Below, in pieces: positions 24,554-33,774 of a DNA stretch of 64,000 bases. The translations under genes were made by a program, and so were the position numbers. Each line of letters starts with the position of its first letter. The first letter of the stretch is position 1. The notes under the pieces are model-generated. The model made no database searches. It was not told the origin of the DNA and worked only from the letters and a program-made list of their open reading frames with translations. The stretch spans positions 463,716-527,715 of the forward strand of contig NZ_LUKZ01000009.1 in assembly GCF_001633105.1 (NCBI RefSeq), given 5' to 3'. Source of the stretch: Acidovorax sp. GW101-3H11 (GTDB lineage: Bacteria; Pseudomonadota; Gammaproteobacteria; Burkholderiales; Burkholderiaceae_C).

Positions 24554-25805
24554 CACCCAGCCCACCCCCAGCAAGTCGGCCGCACCCACCATCGCCCTGT
24601 GGCTGGTGCTGCTGGCCGCCGCAGGCACCTTTGCAATGACCATGGGCACACGCCAGACCATGGGCCTGTTCCTCTCGGCGCTGAACACCTCCACCGCGCT
24701 GGGCATTGGCAGCATCAGCCTGGCGTTTGCCTTTGGCCAGCTGTGGTGGGGCCTGACCCAGCCGTTTGCCGGGGCGGTGGCCGACCGCATCGGCACCGGT
24801 CGCGTCATCCTGCTGGGTGTGGCGCTGGTGGCGCTGGGCACCTTCATCACCCCTTACATGACGACCACCGCCGGGCTGATTTTTGCGATTGGCGTGCTGG
24901 CAGCGGGCGGGGCGGGCATGGCGGGCCCCTCGGTGCTGATGGCGGCCACCGCGCGGCTGGTGCCTGCGCACAAGCGCGGGCTGGCCAGCGGCATCGTCAA
25001 CGCGGGTGGTTCGTTCGGGCAGTTTGTGATGGCGCCCATCGCCATCAGCCTGACGGCCGCCGTGGGCTGGGCCAACGCCATGCAGTGGCTGGGCGTGCTG
25101 GTGCTGCTGGCGCTGCCTGCGGTGTGGGTGCTCAAGGGCAATTCCAACGCGCTGGCGGCGCAGGCCGCTGCCGCATCGGGCCAGAAGGCGCTGACTGCGC
25201 GCGAGGCCATTGCCCAGGCGCTGGCCACGCCCAGCTACCGCTATCTGGCGGCGGGCTTTCTGGTCTGCGGATTTCATGTGGCCTTCCTGGCCACCCATCT
25301 GCCGGGCGTGATCGCCTCCTGCGGGCTGGCCCCCGAGGTGGGCGGCTGGGCGCTGGCCGTGATCGGGCTGTTCAACATCGTCGGCAGCCTGGCCATGGGC
25401 TGGGCGGTGGGGCGCTGGCGTATGAAGTCGCTGCTGGCGCTGCTGTACGCCACACGCGGCATCGCGGTGCTCGTCTTTTTGCTTGCGCCCAAAACGCCCA
25501 CCGTGGTGCTGGTGTTTGCTGCGGTGATGGGTATCACGTTTCTCTCGACCGTCCCGCCCACAGCGGGCCTGGTGGCCAAGATGTTTGGCACGGCCAACAT
25601 GGCGATGCTGTTTGGCATCGTGATGCTGTCGCACCAGATCGGCGGTTTTCTGGGCGCTTACCTGGGCGGCAGCGTCTTCCAGGCCACGGGCAGCTACGAC
25701 TGGGTCTGGTACATCGACATCGCGCTGGCTGCCGGGGCCGCGCTGGTGAACCTGCCCATCCGCGAATCGCCGCTGCCGCGCCGGACCGCTGCCGCTGCGG
25801 CCTGA
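24543..25805 (+). CDS. MFS transporter
   Basis: Twelve-segment major facilitator of 420 residues. It has the A-like loop DRIGTGR after segment 2 and hydrophobic segments across the whole length, resembling the oxalate/formate antiporter and monocarboxylate-type group (TRQTMGLFLSALNTSTALG; GMAGPSVLMAATARLVPAHK). It is coupled to marR and followed 41 bases later by a MaoC-like enzyme. Export of a toxic acid or uptake of an acid substrate are both possible. Confidence 0.92.
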   Translation: MTTDTQPTPSKSAAPTIALWLVLLAAAGTFAMTMGTRQTMGLFLSALNTSTALGIGSISLAFAFGQLWWGLTQPFAGAVADRIGTGRVILLGVALVALGTFITPYMTTTAGLIFAIGVLAAGGAGMAGPSVLMAATARLVPAHKRGLASGIVNAGGSFGQFVMAPIAISLTAAVGWANAMQWLGVLVLLALPAVWVLKGNSNALAAQAAAASGQKALTAREAIAQALATPSYRYLAAGFLVCGFHVAFLATHLPGVIASCGLAPEVGGWALAVIGLFNIVGSLAMGWAVGRWRMKSLLALLYATRGIAVLVFLLAPKTPTVVLVFAAVMGITFLSTVPPTAGLVAKMFGTANMAMLFGIVMLSHQIGGFLGAYLGGSVFQATGSYDWVWYIDIALAAGAALVNLPIRESPLPRRTAAAAA

Positions 25806-25846
25806 CCGCCCCACGCATTTTTCTTCGACATCGAAAGCAACCTGCC

Positions 25847-26374
25847 ATGACTTCCACCCTGGCGGCAGCCGCCGCATTGCCCGAAACGCACACCCCGCTG
25901 TACCTGGACGACATGGCCATGGGCGACCGCTACACCAGCGGCGAACACGCGATGGACGAGGCCCAGATCAAGGCATTTGCAGCGCAGTTCGACCCCCAGC
26001 CCTTTCACCTGGACGATGCCGCAGGGCGCGCCACTCTGTTTGGCGGGCTGGCTGCCAGCGGCTGGCACACGGCGGCCATCACCATGCGGCTGCAGGTGAC
26101 CACGGGGCTGCCGATTGCGGGCGGCATCATCGGTGCGGGGGCCGAGATCAGCTGGCCCCGTCCCACCCGCGCCAACGATGTGCTGCATGTGGTGAGCGAA
26201 GTGATGGAGATCCAGCCCTCCAAATCCAAGCCTGACCGGGGCATGGTCACGGTGCGCAGCGAAACCCGCAACCAGCATGGCGACGTGCTGCAGCTGTCCA
26301 CCGTGCGCATCGTGGTGCCACGGCGGCCCGGCGCAGCAACCGCACCCACCGCAGCAACTGGGGCGGCTTCATGA
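25847..26374 (+). CDS. MaoC-like (R)-specific enoyl-CoA hydratase family protein
   Basis: A 175-residue hotdog-fold protein of the MaoC group, which hydrates enoyl-CoA-type substrates. Motifs include YTSGEHAMDEAQIKAFAAQF, the DPQPFHLDD catalytic region (D and H), FGGLAASGWHTAAITMRL and GAEISWPRPTRANDVL. A GNQHGDV-like tail (RNQHGDVLQLSTVRIVV) completes the domain; the last 20 residues are an Ala/Thr tail. The stop overlaps the MATE start (ATGA). Confidence 0.9.
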   Translation: MTSTLAAAAALPETHTPLYLDDMAMGDRYTSGEHAMDEAQIKAFAAQFDPQPFHLDDAAGRATLFGGLAASGWHTAAITMRLQVTTGLPIAGGIIGAGAEISWPRPTRANDVLHVVSEVMEIQPSKSKPDRGMVTVRSETRNQHGDVLQLSTVRIVVPRRPGAATAPTAATGAAS

Positions 26375-27792
26375 GCACCGCATCGGCCGCCCAAGCGCTG
26401 GACCCGCGCACGCGCATGCTGCTGGAGGCGCCCATCGCCCCCACCTTGCTGCGCCTGGCCATGCCCAATGTGCTGGTCATGCTGGCCCAGGCGGGCGTGG
26501 GCCTGATCGAGACCTACTTCGTGGGCCAGTTGGGCACCGACGCGCTGGCGGGCATGGCGCTGGTGTTCCCGGTGGTCATGCTCATGCAGATGACCTCGGC
26601 CGGTGCCATGGGCGGCGGCATTGCCTCGGCCATTGCGCGCGCGCTGGGCGCACGGCGGCGTGACGATGCCGATGCGCTGGTGCTGCACGCGCTGGCCATT
26701 GCGGCGGTGTTTGCGCTGGTCTTCACCGTGGGCGTGGTGGGAGGAGGGCGCTGGCTCTACACCCACATGGGCGGCACGGGCGGGGCGCTGGAGGCGGCGC
26801 TGGTCTACTCCAACTGGGTGTTTGCGGGCGCGGTGCTGGTCTGGCTGTTCAACACCCTCTCGGCCGTGATTCGCGGCACGGGCAACATGGCTGTGCCTGC
26901 GTATGTGACGGTGCTGGGCGCCGTCGTGCTGGTGCCGCTGTCGCCGCTGCTGATCTTTGGCTGGGGCCCGCTGCCGGGCTTGGGCATTGCGGGCGGTGCC
27001 ATTGCGCTGATGGCGTATTACGCGGTGGGCAGCGCGGTTCTGGCGGCCTACCTGTGGTCGCCACGCAGCCTGCTGCGGCCGTCGCTGGCGCACATCCGTT
27101 TTCGCTGGGCGCTGTTCAAGGACATCCTGCGCGTGGGCCTGGTGGGCACGGTCTCCACCGTGGCCACCAACCTCGCGATTGGCGTGACAACGGCGCTGGT
27201 GGGCGGCTTTGGCACAGCGGCCATTGCGGGCTATGGCACGGCGTCGCGGCTTGAATACCTGCTGGTGCCCCTGGTGTTTGGCCTGGGCGCGCCCCTGGTG
27301 GCGATGGTCGGCACCTGCATTGGCGCGGGCCAGCGCGAGCGGGCCCTGCGCGCCACCTGGATCGGCGCCACCATGGCCTTTGCCATGGCCGAGGCCATCG
27401 GGCTCTGGGCCGCCGCGTACCCTGCGACCTGGCTGCGGCTTTTCAACAGCGACTCGGCCATGCTCGAATCCGGCGCGCTCTATCTGCGCACCGTCGGCCC
27501 GGTCTATGGTTTCTTCGGCCTGGGCTTGGTGCTGTACTTTGCCTCGCAAGGGGCAGGGCGCCTGATGTGGCCGGTGATCGGCAACATCGCGCGGCTGGCA
27601 GTGGCCGTGGCCGGGGGCTGGCTGGCCCTGCGCTGGGGCGGCGGCCTGCAGGCGGTGTTTGTTGCGCAGGGCGGGGCGCTGGTGCTGTATGGGCTGATCA
27701 ACGCCTGGGCCATCGCAGGCGGTGCCTGGTTTGGCCGGGTGGGCTGGCCGCGCAGCATGTCGGGGCTGCTGCGGCGCGTGGCACAGGCTTGA
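26371..27792 (+). CDS. MATE family efflux transporter
   Basis: Twelve-segment multidrug/toxin exporter of 473 residues, driven by a Na+ or H+ gradient. Its two halves are typical of MATE proteins (LRLAMPNVLVMLAQAGVGLI; GQLGTDALAGMALVFPVVML; GGIASAIARALGARRR in the first; YGTASRLEYLLVPLVFGLGA in the second). It is the last gene of the marR operon, coupled to the MaoC-like gene by ATGA. Its presence with an MFS exporter suggests that the MarR ligand is something the cell removes. Confidence 0.95.
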   Translation: MSTASAAQALDPRTRMLLEAPIAPTLLRLAMPNVLVMLAQAGVGLIETYFVGQLGTDALAGMALVFPVVMLMQMTSAGAMGGGIASAIARALGARRRDDADALVLHALAIAAVFALVFTVGVVGGGRWLYTHMGGTGGALEAALVYSNWVFAGAVLVWLFNTLSAVIRGTGNMAVPAYVTVLGAVVLVPLSPLLIFGWGPLPGLGIAGGAIALMAYYAVGSAVLAAYLWSPRSLLRPSLAHIRFRWALFKDILRVGLVGTVSTVATNLAIGVTTALVGGFGTAAIAGYGTASRLEYLLVPLVFGLGAPLVAMVGTCIGAGQRERALRATWIGATMAFAMAEAIGLWAAAYPATWLRLFNSDSAMLESGALYLRTVGPVYGFFGLGLVLYFASQGAGRLMWPVIGNIARLAVAVAGGWLALRWGGGLQAVFVAQGGALVLYGLINAWAIAGGAWFGRVGWPRSMSGLLRRVAQA

Positions 27793-27800
27793 AATATGAA

Positions 27801-27856
27801 TAAAAAACGGCCCTACCGCCTGATGGTATTGCCTTTTAAGCTATCAATAAAATAGC
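27801..27856 (-). repeat. Dispersed ~60-bp repeat, copy 6
   Basis: Lies between the convergent MATE and SDR genes. Minus strand: GCTATTTTATTGATAGCTTA, AAAGGC, GGCGGTAGGGCCGTTTTTTA. The GGCC plus T-run could also act as a terminator. Confidence 0.72.
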
Positions 27857-27859
27857 ATT

Positions 27860-28663
27860 TCATTGCACCGGCACGGTGTAGTTGAGCGTCATGCGCCCGC
27901 CGTCCACCGTCACGATCTCGCCCGTGACGTAGCTGGCAGCGTCGCTGGCCAGCCAGGCCACCACGTCGGCAATTTCCGACGGCTGGCCCAGGCGCTTCAT
28001 GGGCGTGCGGCTCATGATCTTGCGTTTTGCTTCGTCGCTGGTCAACACCGCCTTGGCGGCCAGCTCGGTGGCGATGGTGCCGGGGGCCACAGCGTTCACG
28101 CGAATGTTCTTGTCGGCCAGCGCCAGCGCCATCACGCGCGTGAGCTGGTTCACGCCGCCTTTGCTCACGTTGTAGCTGGCGATGTTGGGAATGGCCAGCA
28201 CACCGTTGACCGAGCTCATGTTGACGATGGCGCCACCACCTGACGTGACCATGGCCCGCGCCACCGCCTGGCCGACCAAGAACGAGCCCTTGAGGTTGAC
28301 CCGCAGCACGGCGTCAAAGTCCGCCTCGGTCACCTCCAGAAAGTCTGCCGCGCGGAAGATGCCCGCGTTGTTCACCAGCACATCAATGCGCCCATGCGCT
28401 GCGAGCACCTGGGCCACCAATGCATCCACCTGGGCCTTGTCGCCCACATCACAGCGCACATACAGCGCCCCCAGCTCTGCCGCCAAGGCCTGGCCGCGCG
28501 CGTCGTCCACATCCACGATGACGGGCTTGGCACCTTCGGCGGCAAACCGGCGCACGCAGGCTTCGCCAATGCCTTGTGCGCCACCGGTGACGATGCAGAC
28601 GCGGCCTGTGTGGCCAAAGTAGATGGAAGACGGGAGGGAAGGGGCAGGGCTTGAAGGATTCAT
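27860..28663 (-). CDS. SDR family NAD(P)-dependent oxidoreductase
   Basis: Classical short-chain dehydrogenase of 267 residues. After about 22 extra N-terminal residues it has TGGAQGIGEA (cofactor glycines), VDVDDARG, NNAGIF, the catalytic tyrosine/lysine in SYNVSKGG and the closing PSEIADVVAWLASDAASYVT. The aspartate after beta-2 (VDVDD) favours NAD(H). I start at 28663 (MNPSSPAPS); a longer frame is not protein-like. The gene is convergent with the MATE gene; its substrate cannot be predicted. Confidence 0.92.
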   Translation of the reverse strand: MNPSSPAPSLPSSIYFGHTGRVCIVTGGAQGIGEACVRRFAAEGAKPVIVDVDDARGQALAAELGALYVRCDVGDKAQVDALVAQVLAAHGRIDVLVNNAGIFRAADFLEVTEADFDAVLRVNLKGSFLVGQAVARAMVTSGGGAIVNMSSVNGVLAIPNIASYNVSKGGVNQLTRVMALALADKNIRVNAVAPGTIATELAAKAVLTSDEAKRKIMSRTPMKRLGQPSEIADVVAWLASDAASYVTGEIVTVDGGRMTLNYTVPVQ

Positions 28664-28755
28664 GGGCGTGGATGGTAGCGGCTGGGGGAGGAGGGCAGCG
28701 CCACAAGCGGAGTAGTTTTGCTTTGTCGCCAGCGCGTGAAAAGTGCGGCCAACGG

Positions 28756-31140
28756 TCAGCGCACAGGCTCCCCGGCGCCGCCCCACTCAGGTGAGGGTTG
28801 CCACGCCCGGATCCAGCGCACCAGATCCGGCAGCGGCATGGGCCTGGCAATGCCATAGCCCTGCAGGCCATCGCACCCCAGCTCACGCAGGGCCTCGGCA
28901 TGGGCCGGGGTTTCCACGCCTTCTGCCACCACCGTGCGGTGGAACGCATGGGCCAGGCTCACAATGCCGCGCACCAGGGCGCGGTCGCGCTCGTCGTTGA
29001 GCATGTCGCGCACGAAGGACTGGTCGATCTTCACGATCTGCGCAGGCAGGCGCTGCAGGTAGGTGAGCGACGAATAGCCCGTGCCAAAGTCGTCGATGGA
29101 GCACTGCACGCCCAGCTCGTCCAGCCCCTGGATGACGTAGGCCACGGCCGAGAGGTCGTTGAAGGTCTCGGTCTCCAGCAGCTCGACCTCCAGAAACGGC
29201 TGGGGCAGGGAAGGGTGCTGCCGCAGGAGTCGGCCGACTTCCTGCTGAAACCGGCTGTCGATGAGCGTGGACACAGCGACGTTGATGCTCAAGGGCAGGG
29301 GGCTGCCCTGGGCGACGAGGGTGAGACCGGCCTTGAACGCGGCGGACAGCACCCAGTAGTCGAGCTTGCTGGCCGCAGGGGTGCCCACGATGTCATCCAT
29401 AAAAGCGCCCGGCGCCAGCAACCCCCGCTCGGGGTGGTGCCACCGGATCAGTGATTCCGCCCCAATGACCTGCCCATCGGAGATCCTGACCTTGGGCTGG
29501 AAGAACAGCTCCATCTCGCCTTGCAGCAAGGCATCTTCGACCAGCTTGGCCGTGTGCCTGCGCGCCTGCACGCGCTGGCCCTGCTGGATGTCGAACACCA
29601 CGATCCGGTCCTTGCCTTGCTCCTTGGCCGCATACAGCGCCAGGTCTGCGTGGCGCATCAGGCCGTCAGCGTCGGCCACATCGTCGGGGTAGAAGGTGAC
29701 CCCGGCGCTGCAGGTCAGGCGCAGTTGCGCGTTGTCCAGCACCGCCGTCCGCGCGAGGGCCTGGCGCAGGGCCTCCAGCCGTTGCAGGGCGGCCTCGGCA
29801 TGTGCGCAGTCTTTCAGTGCCACGGCAAACTCGTCACCGCCAATGCGGCCAATGAGGTTGTCCGGCCCAGCCTCGGCCCGAAGGCGCTGCGCAAACACGC
29901 GCAGGAACTGGTCCGCCAGCGGCTGGCCCCATTGCTCATTCAGGTCCTTGAACTGGTCGATGTCCAGCAGGCACAGAACCAGGATGCCGGCGGCGTCGGT
30001 GTGTTTCTGGAGGGCCGCGTTGAGTTCCTTAGCAAACAGGCGGCGGCTGGACAGGCCGGTGAGGGCGTCGTAGTTGCCAAACTGCTGCAGCGCCTGCTCC
30101 AGGCGGCGCTGTTCGGTCACATCCTTGCCCACCGACACCCACTTGCGCACCACGCCGTCCGCGTCCTTGATGCCTTCGATAGTGACCTCGGACACAAAAG
30201 CCTCCCCATTCTTGCGGCGCCGGACCAGCTCGCCATGCCAGCGGCCGTCCCGCTCGATGGCCTGCGCCACACGGCGCAGGAAGGTGGCGTCGCCCCCTTC
30301 GTCAATGCGCAGGACGGCGGACGACTTGCCAATCAGCTCTTCGCGCGAGTAGCCCAGCACGTTGGTGTAGGTCGGGTTGACATCCAGCACGGTGCCATCC
30401 GGCTGCACGATGGCGATGGTGTCCTTGCTGTTGATAAACACGCTGGCGGCCTGGCGCGCTTCGGCGAGCATGGTCTTCAAGGTGTCGGCCGTCTGCTCCA
30501 GGGCTTCTTCGCGCTGGTTGAGCTTTTGCGTGTTGTCCAGCAGAAACCCCAGCAGGACCGTGCCGATGGGATAGATCACCACCACGGCCATCCAGGACCG
30601 CGCAGTAACGGCCCGTGCGATCTCTGGCGGCAAGGTCTGTATCGCGAGCATGCCGCCCGCCGCCAGGCTGAAGCCAAGCCCGACCAGCCAGAACCCATCG
30701 GACCAGGCGCCAAAGCGCTGCCGAGAAAAGTAAGGCCTGTAGCGCTGCCAGAGCCACCCGATGCCCGTGGTCAGCACAATCCCGACCATGGCCGGGCCGC
30801 TGCCAATGCCCCCCAGGCTGAGCCGGTAAGCCCCCAGCACCGCCGCGCACAACACGGCCCCCAGGGGCGACAGATAGGCACCGGCCAGGCCGGCCATCAC
30901 CAGCCGGGCATCAACAATCACGCCTTCGGCCAGCCGCAGCGGCACGAGCATGGTCAGGATACCGGTCAGCCCAAACATGAACCCCGTGATCCAGGGCAAC
31001 CACCGTTGCCGCGCCTTCCGGATGCTCAGATCGGGATGGCGCAGCCCGCTCAGGACAATGCTGTACAGCGCGGCCAGAAAACACAGCAGGCCCGCGTTCA
31101 TGCCCATGTCCCGGATCAAAGACGTGGTGTCGATGTTCAT
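28756..31140 (-). CDS. Membrane PAS-GGDEF-EAL protein with 5TM LytS-type sensor
   Basis: Bifunctional c-di-GMP protein of 794 residues. Five to six N-terminal membrane segments (residues 15-200) match the 5TM-5TMR_LYT sensor. A PAS domain follows (about 230-345), then GGDEF (about 350-520) with intact GRIGGDEF, then EAL (about 530-785). The EAL motif itself reads ESL (GAESLIRW), but downstream catalytic-type residues remain: VELLETETF, SIDDFGTGYSSL, VKIDQSFVRD, VVAEGVET. Synthesis is likely; hydrolysis may be retained. It is divergent from the periplasmic-protein gene at 31348. Confidence 0.92.
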   Translation of the reverse strand: MNIDTTSLIRDMGMNAGLLCFLAALYSIVLSGLRHPDLSIRKARQRWLPWITGFMFGLTGILTMLVPLRLAEGVIVDARLVMAGLAGAYLSPLGAVLCAAVLGAYRLSLGGIGSGPAMVGIVLTTGIGWLWQRYRPYFSRQRFGAWSDGFWLVGLGFSLAAGGMLAIQTLPPEIARAVTARSWMAVVVIYPIGTVLLGFLLDNTQKLNQREEALEQTADTLKTMLAEARQAASVFINSKDTIAIVQPDGTVLDVNPTYTNVLGYSREELIGKSSAVLRIDEGGDATFLRRVAQAIERDGRWHGELVRRRKNGEAFVSEVTIEGIKDADGVVRKWVSVGKDVTEQRRLEQALQQFGNYDALTGLSSRRLFAKELNAALQKHTDAAGILVLCLLDIDQFKDLNEQWGQPLADQFLRVFAQRLRAEAGPDNLIGRIGGDEFAVALKDCAHAEAALQRLEALRQALARTAVLDNAQLRLTCSAGVTFYPDDVADADGLMRHADLALYAAKEQGKDRIVVFDIQQGQRVQARRHTAKLVEDALLQGEMELFFQPKVRISDGQVIGAESLIRWHHPERGLLAPGAFMDDIVGTPAASKLDYWVLSAAFKAGLTLVAQGSPLPLSINVAVSTLIDSRFQQEVGRLLRQHPSLPQPFLEVELLETETFNDLSAVAYVIQGLDELGVQCSIDDFGTGYSSLTYLQRLPAQIVKIDQSFVRDMLNDERDRALVRGIVSLAHAFHRTVVAEGVETPAHAEALRELGCDGLQGYGIARPMPLPDLVRWIRAWQPSPEWGGAGEPVR

Positions 31141-31227
31141 GGCGCCTTGTGGTCGGTAGGTGGGCCATCATAGGGAAAGACGGTGCAGTTGGGCTGGTTT
31201 GTGGCGTTCGTAAAGGACAGCCTATAG

Positions 31228-31258
31228 TTGATACGATGTATATTATGTAAAATATCAA
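31228..31258. promoter_or_regulatory. AT-rich divergent promoter region with inverted repeat
   Basis: TTGATA (31228-31233) and TATCAA (31253-31258) flank 19 AT-rich bases between the GGDEF-EAL gene and the periplasmic-protein gene. This may be a shared promoter or operator; the evidence is composition and symmetry only. Confidence 0.3.
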
Positions 31259-31347
31259 ACCTATCGAACAAGGCCGTTCCGTCTTGCTTCAAAACCCGGG
31301 CATGGCGCCCATGCGAAAATTTCCAGCTGTTCCCCACTCTCTCAACC

Positions 31348-31950
31348 ATGCATTCCCTTCGCCTGCTCCGCCGTACTGCGGCTTTCCAACTGGCTTTGTG
31401 TCTGGCTGTCCTGGCGCTATTACTCGCCAGTGGACTGGCTCCTGCTCACGCGGCGCCACCCTTGGTATACAACAAGGACGGCGTGAGCTTTGAACACCCC
31501 GTGGGTTGGAAAGTGACGGAAGACGTGGTCGCGCAGGACGAAACCCGCATGCGCAGCATCGATCTGGAGGGGCCGAACGAGGCGGTTGTGACCTTGATGT
31601 TCAGCCCGTTTTTTTCGGGCCAGGACATTGAGAAGTTTGCGGCCGCTGCTGCGCGCAACCGCGCGGATGCCGCCCGGGCCAACACCGCGCAGCAGGCCCG
31701 CATGGGCCCGGTGACGGCCACGCCCATTACCCGCCAGGTGGCGGGCAAAGAGAACAAAGGGGTTTCGCAGCGCTTTGTGGTCAGCATGCTGGGCCAGAAC
31801 CTGCCGCATGAAGCGCGCTTCTTCAAGGCCGCGCTGGATGGAACCACTGCAATCATCATGACGCAGGTGGCTGACGAAGATGCCAAGGCGGCCGAGCCAG
31901 GCTTTGCCATGGCGCTGGACACCCTGCGCTACCACGCTGGCAAGCGCTGA
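31348..31950 (+). CDS. Exported hypothetical protein
   Basis: A 200-residue protein with a strong signal peptide (residues 1-35, ALCLAVLALLLASGLAPAHA) and a soluble mature domain. The mature part starts PPLVYNKDGVSFEHPVGWKV and resembles the PsbP/DUF1795-like folds of periplasmic proteins that begin with a ...F.HP.GW motif. I start at 31348 because the signal peptide begins there; the frame is open further upstream without a ribosome site. No functional partner is evident. Confidence 0.75.
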   Translation: MHSLRLLRRTAAFQLALCLAVLALLLASGLAPAHAAPPLVYNKDGVSFEHPVGWKVTEDVVAQDETRMRSIDLEGPNEAVVTLMFSPFFSGQDIEKFAAAAARNRADAARANTAQQARMGPVTATPITRQVAGKENKGVSQRFVVSMLGQNLPHEARFFKAALDGTTAIIMTQVADEDAKAAEPGFAMALDTLRYHAGKR

Positions 31951-31981
31951 AGGCAGACTGCGCGCAATACAGACGCCTCGA

Positions 31982-33727
31982 CTAAAGCGATGGGGCAACC
32001 TGCTTTTCGCCGCCAGCCATCGGGGTGGCTGTGTTTTGACGCACGGACTCAAAGGCCTGGTGTGTGCTCAAGAACACCCGTCCCTGCAGGTTTTGACCCA
32101 AGCTTGTTTTCTGCAGGCGGTCCAGCACGGGGCCTTTGACCTCCGAGAGCAATAGTGCAATGCCGCGCCGGGCCAGGCTGCTCTCCAGATCGGTGAGCAC
32201 CCCCAGCGCAGTGGCGTCGATCTGGTTGATGGCTGAGCACACCAGCAGCACGTGGCGGGTGCGGGGCTGGGCTGCGACCAGGCTTTCTATGGTGTCCTGC
32301 AGAACCTCCGAGTTCGCAAAGTACAGGCTTTCATCCACGCGCACCGCAATCAGCTCAGGCTCGGTCGCCACAGGGTGGCGCGCGATGTTGCGGAAATGCT
32401 CGGTGCCAGGCACACGCCCCACCACCGCGATGTGCGGGTGGCTGCTGCGCCAGACCAAGGTGCCCAGCGACAGGCCCACTCCCATCAGGATGCCCACCTC
32501 CACCCCCCAGACGATCACACCGCCCGCAGTGGCCAGCAGCGACCAGGCATCGGCCCTGTCATAGCGCCAGGCTTCGCGCAGGGTCTGCATATCGATCAGC
32601 GACACCACCGCCACGATGATGGTGGCTGCCAGCACTGCATGGGGCAGGTAGTGGAACAGGCCGGTGAGCGCCGCGATGACCACTGCCATGAGCATGGCAG
32701 ACACCACGCCCGCCAAGGGTGTGTTGGCCCCGGCCGAGAAATTGACCACCGAGCGCGCAAAACCGCCGGTGACGGGGAAACCACCCGACAAGGCGCTGGC
32801 CACGTTGGCGGCGCCCAGGCCCAGCAACTCGCGGTTGGGCTGTACGCGCTGCTGGCGCTTGAGCGCCAACGATTGCGCCACCGACACACTTTCGACAAAC
32901 CCCACCAGGGAGAGAAGCAGCGCAGGCAGCCACAGCTGGCCAATGGCCGACGCTGCAACCGGAGGAAAAGCCAGCATGGGCAACCCTTGCGGCACGGCGC
33001 CCACAATGCTGACGCCAGCGGATTCGTCCCAGCGCAGCGCGGCCACTAGCGCTGTGGTGACCAGTACTGCCAGCATGGGGGCAAGCTTGGAAGCAAGCTC
33101 TGCCAACTTGGCATCTACCCCTGCACGCACCAGCCAAGGTGCAAGGGACTTGCGCGCCAGCAGCAAAAACAACACGCTCCCGGCGCCAATGCCCAAAGTC
33201 ACGCCGTTGGTGTGAGGCACCGCGTGCGCTAGCTGCAGCAATGTGTCCAGCACATTGCCGCCCCCTGCTTTCACGCCCATCAGGTGCTTGAGCTGGCCCA
33301 CCGCAATCAGGATGGCCGAGCCCGAGATAAATCCGCTGATGACCGGATGGCTCAGAAAGTGAGCGAGAAACCCCAGTCTCAGCAGGCCGAACAGCAGCAG
33401 CATGCCCCCTGACAAAAGGGACAGAAGCATGGCCAGCCCCACATACTCTGCAGAACCCGCTGCCGCCAGTGGCTGCAACGCGCTCGCCGTCATGAGCGAA
33501 GCCACCGCCACGGGGCCCACCGCCAGCGTCATGCTCGACCCCAGCAGCGCATAAGCAACGATGGGCAGAATGCTGGCGTACAGGCCGACTTCAGGGGGCA
33601 GCCCCGCCAACAGCGCGTAGGCCAGGCTCTGCGGAATGAGCATCACTGTGACGATGACACCCGCCACCAGGTCCCCCGAGAGCCAGGACCGCTGGTAGTT
33701 GCGCATCCAGCTGGGCATGAATTGCAT
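31982..33727 (-). CDS. SulP family anion permease with STAS domain
   Basis: Inner-membrane sulfate or other anion transporter of 581 residues. The first ~430 residues contain 12-14 membrane segments with the SulP signature (VTVMLIPQSLAYALLAGLPPE; GSSMTLAVGPVAVASLMT; NRELLGLGAANVASALSGGF). Residues about 445-560 form a cytoplasmic STAS domain (HVLLVCSAINQIDATALGVL). It starts 47 bases after the sulfurtransferase-like gene and looks like the last gene of the BigR operon. If so, it may move sulfite, sulfate or thiosulfate made during sulfide oxidation, which is inference. Confidence 0.93.
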   Translation of the reverse strand: MQFMPSWMRNYQRSWLSGDLVAGVIVTVMLIPQSLAYALLAGLPPEVGLYASILPIVAYALLGSSMTLAVGPVAVASLMTASALQPLAAAGSAEYVGLAMLLSLLSGGMLLLFGLLRLGFLAHFLSHPVISGFISGSAILIAVGQLKHLMGVKAGGGNVLDTLLQLAHAVPHTNGVTLGIGAGSVLFLLLARKSLAPWLVRAGVDAKLAELASKLAPMLAVLVTTALVAALRWDESAGVSIVGAVPQGLPMLAFPPVAASAIGQLWLPALLLSLVGFVESVSVAQSLALKRQQRVQPNRELLGLGAANVASALSGGFPVTGGFARSVVNFSAGANTPLAGVVSAMLMAVVIAALTGLFHYLPHAVLAATIIVAVVSLIDMQTLREAWRYDRADAWSLLATAGGVIVWGVEVGILMGVGLSLGTLVWRSSHPHIAVVGRVPGTEHFRNIARHPVATEPELIAVRVDESLYFANSEVLQDTIESLVAAQPRTRHVLLVCSAINQIDATALGVLTDLESSLARRGIALLLSEVKGPVLDRLQKTSLGQNLQGRVFLSTHQAFESVRQNTATPMAGGEKQVAPSL

Positions 33728-33774
33728 GCGACGGCCTTTGATTTTTTTCTCGTTTTTCTGAGGTGCTCAGGCTC

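Noticed and set aside
31940-31985. Further copy of the 60-bp repeat after the exported-protein gene
   Set aside because: It shares only the GCGC-rich middle and lacks the ATAGCT and T-run landmarks.
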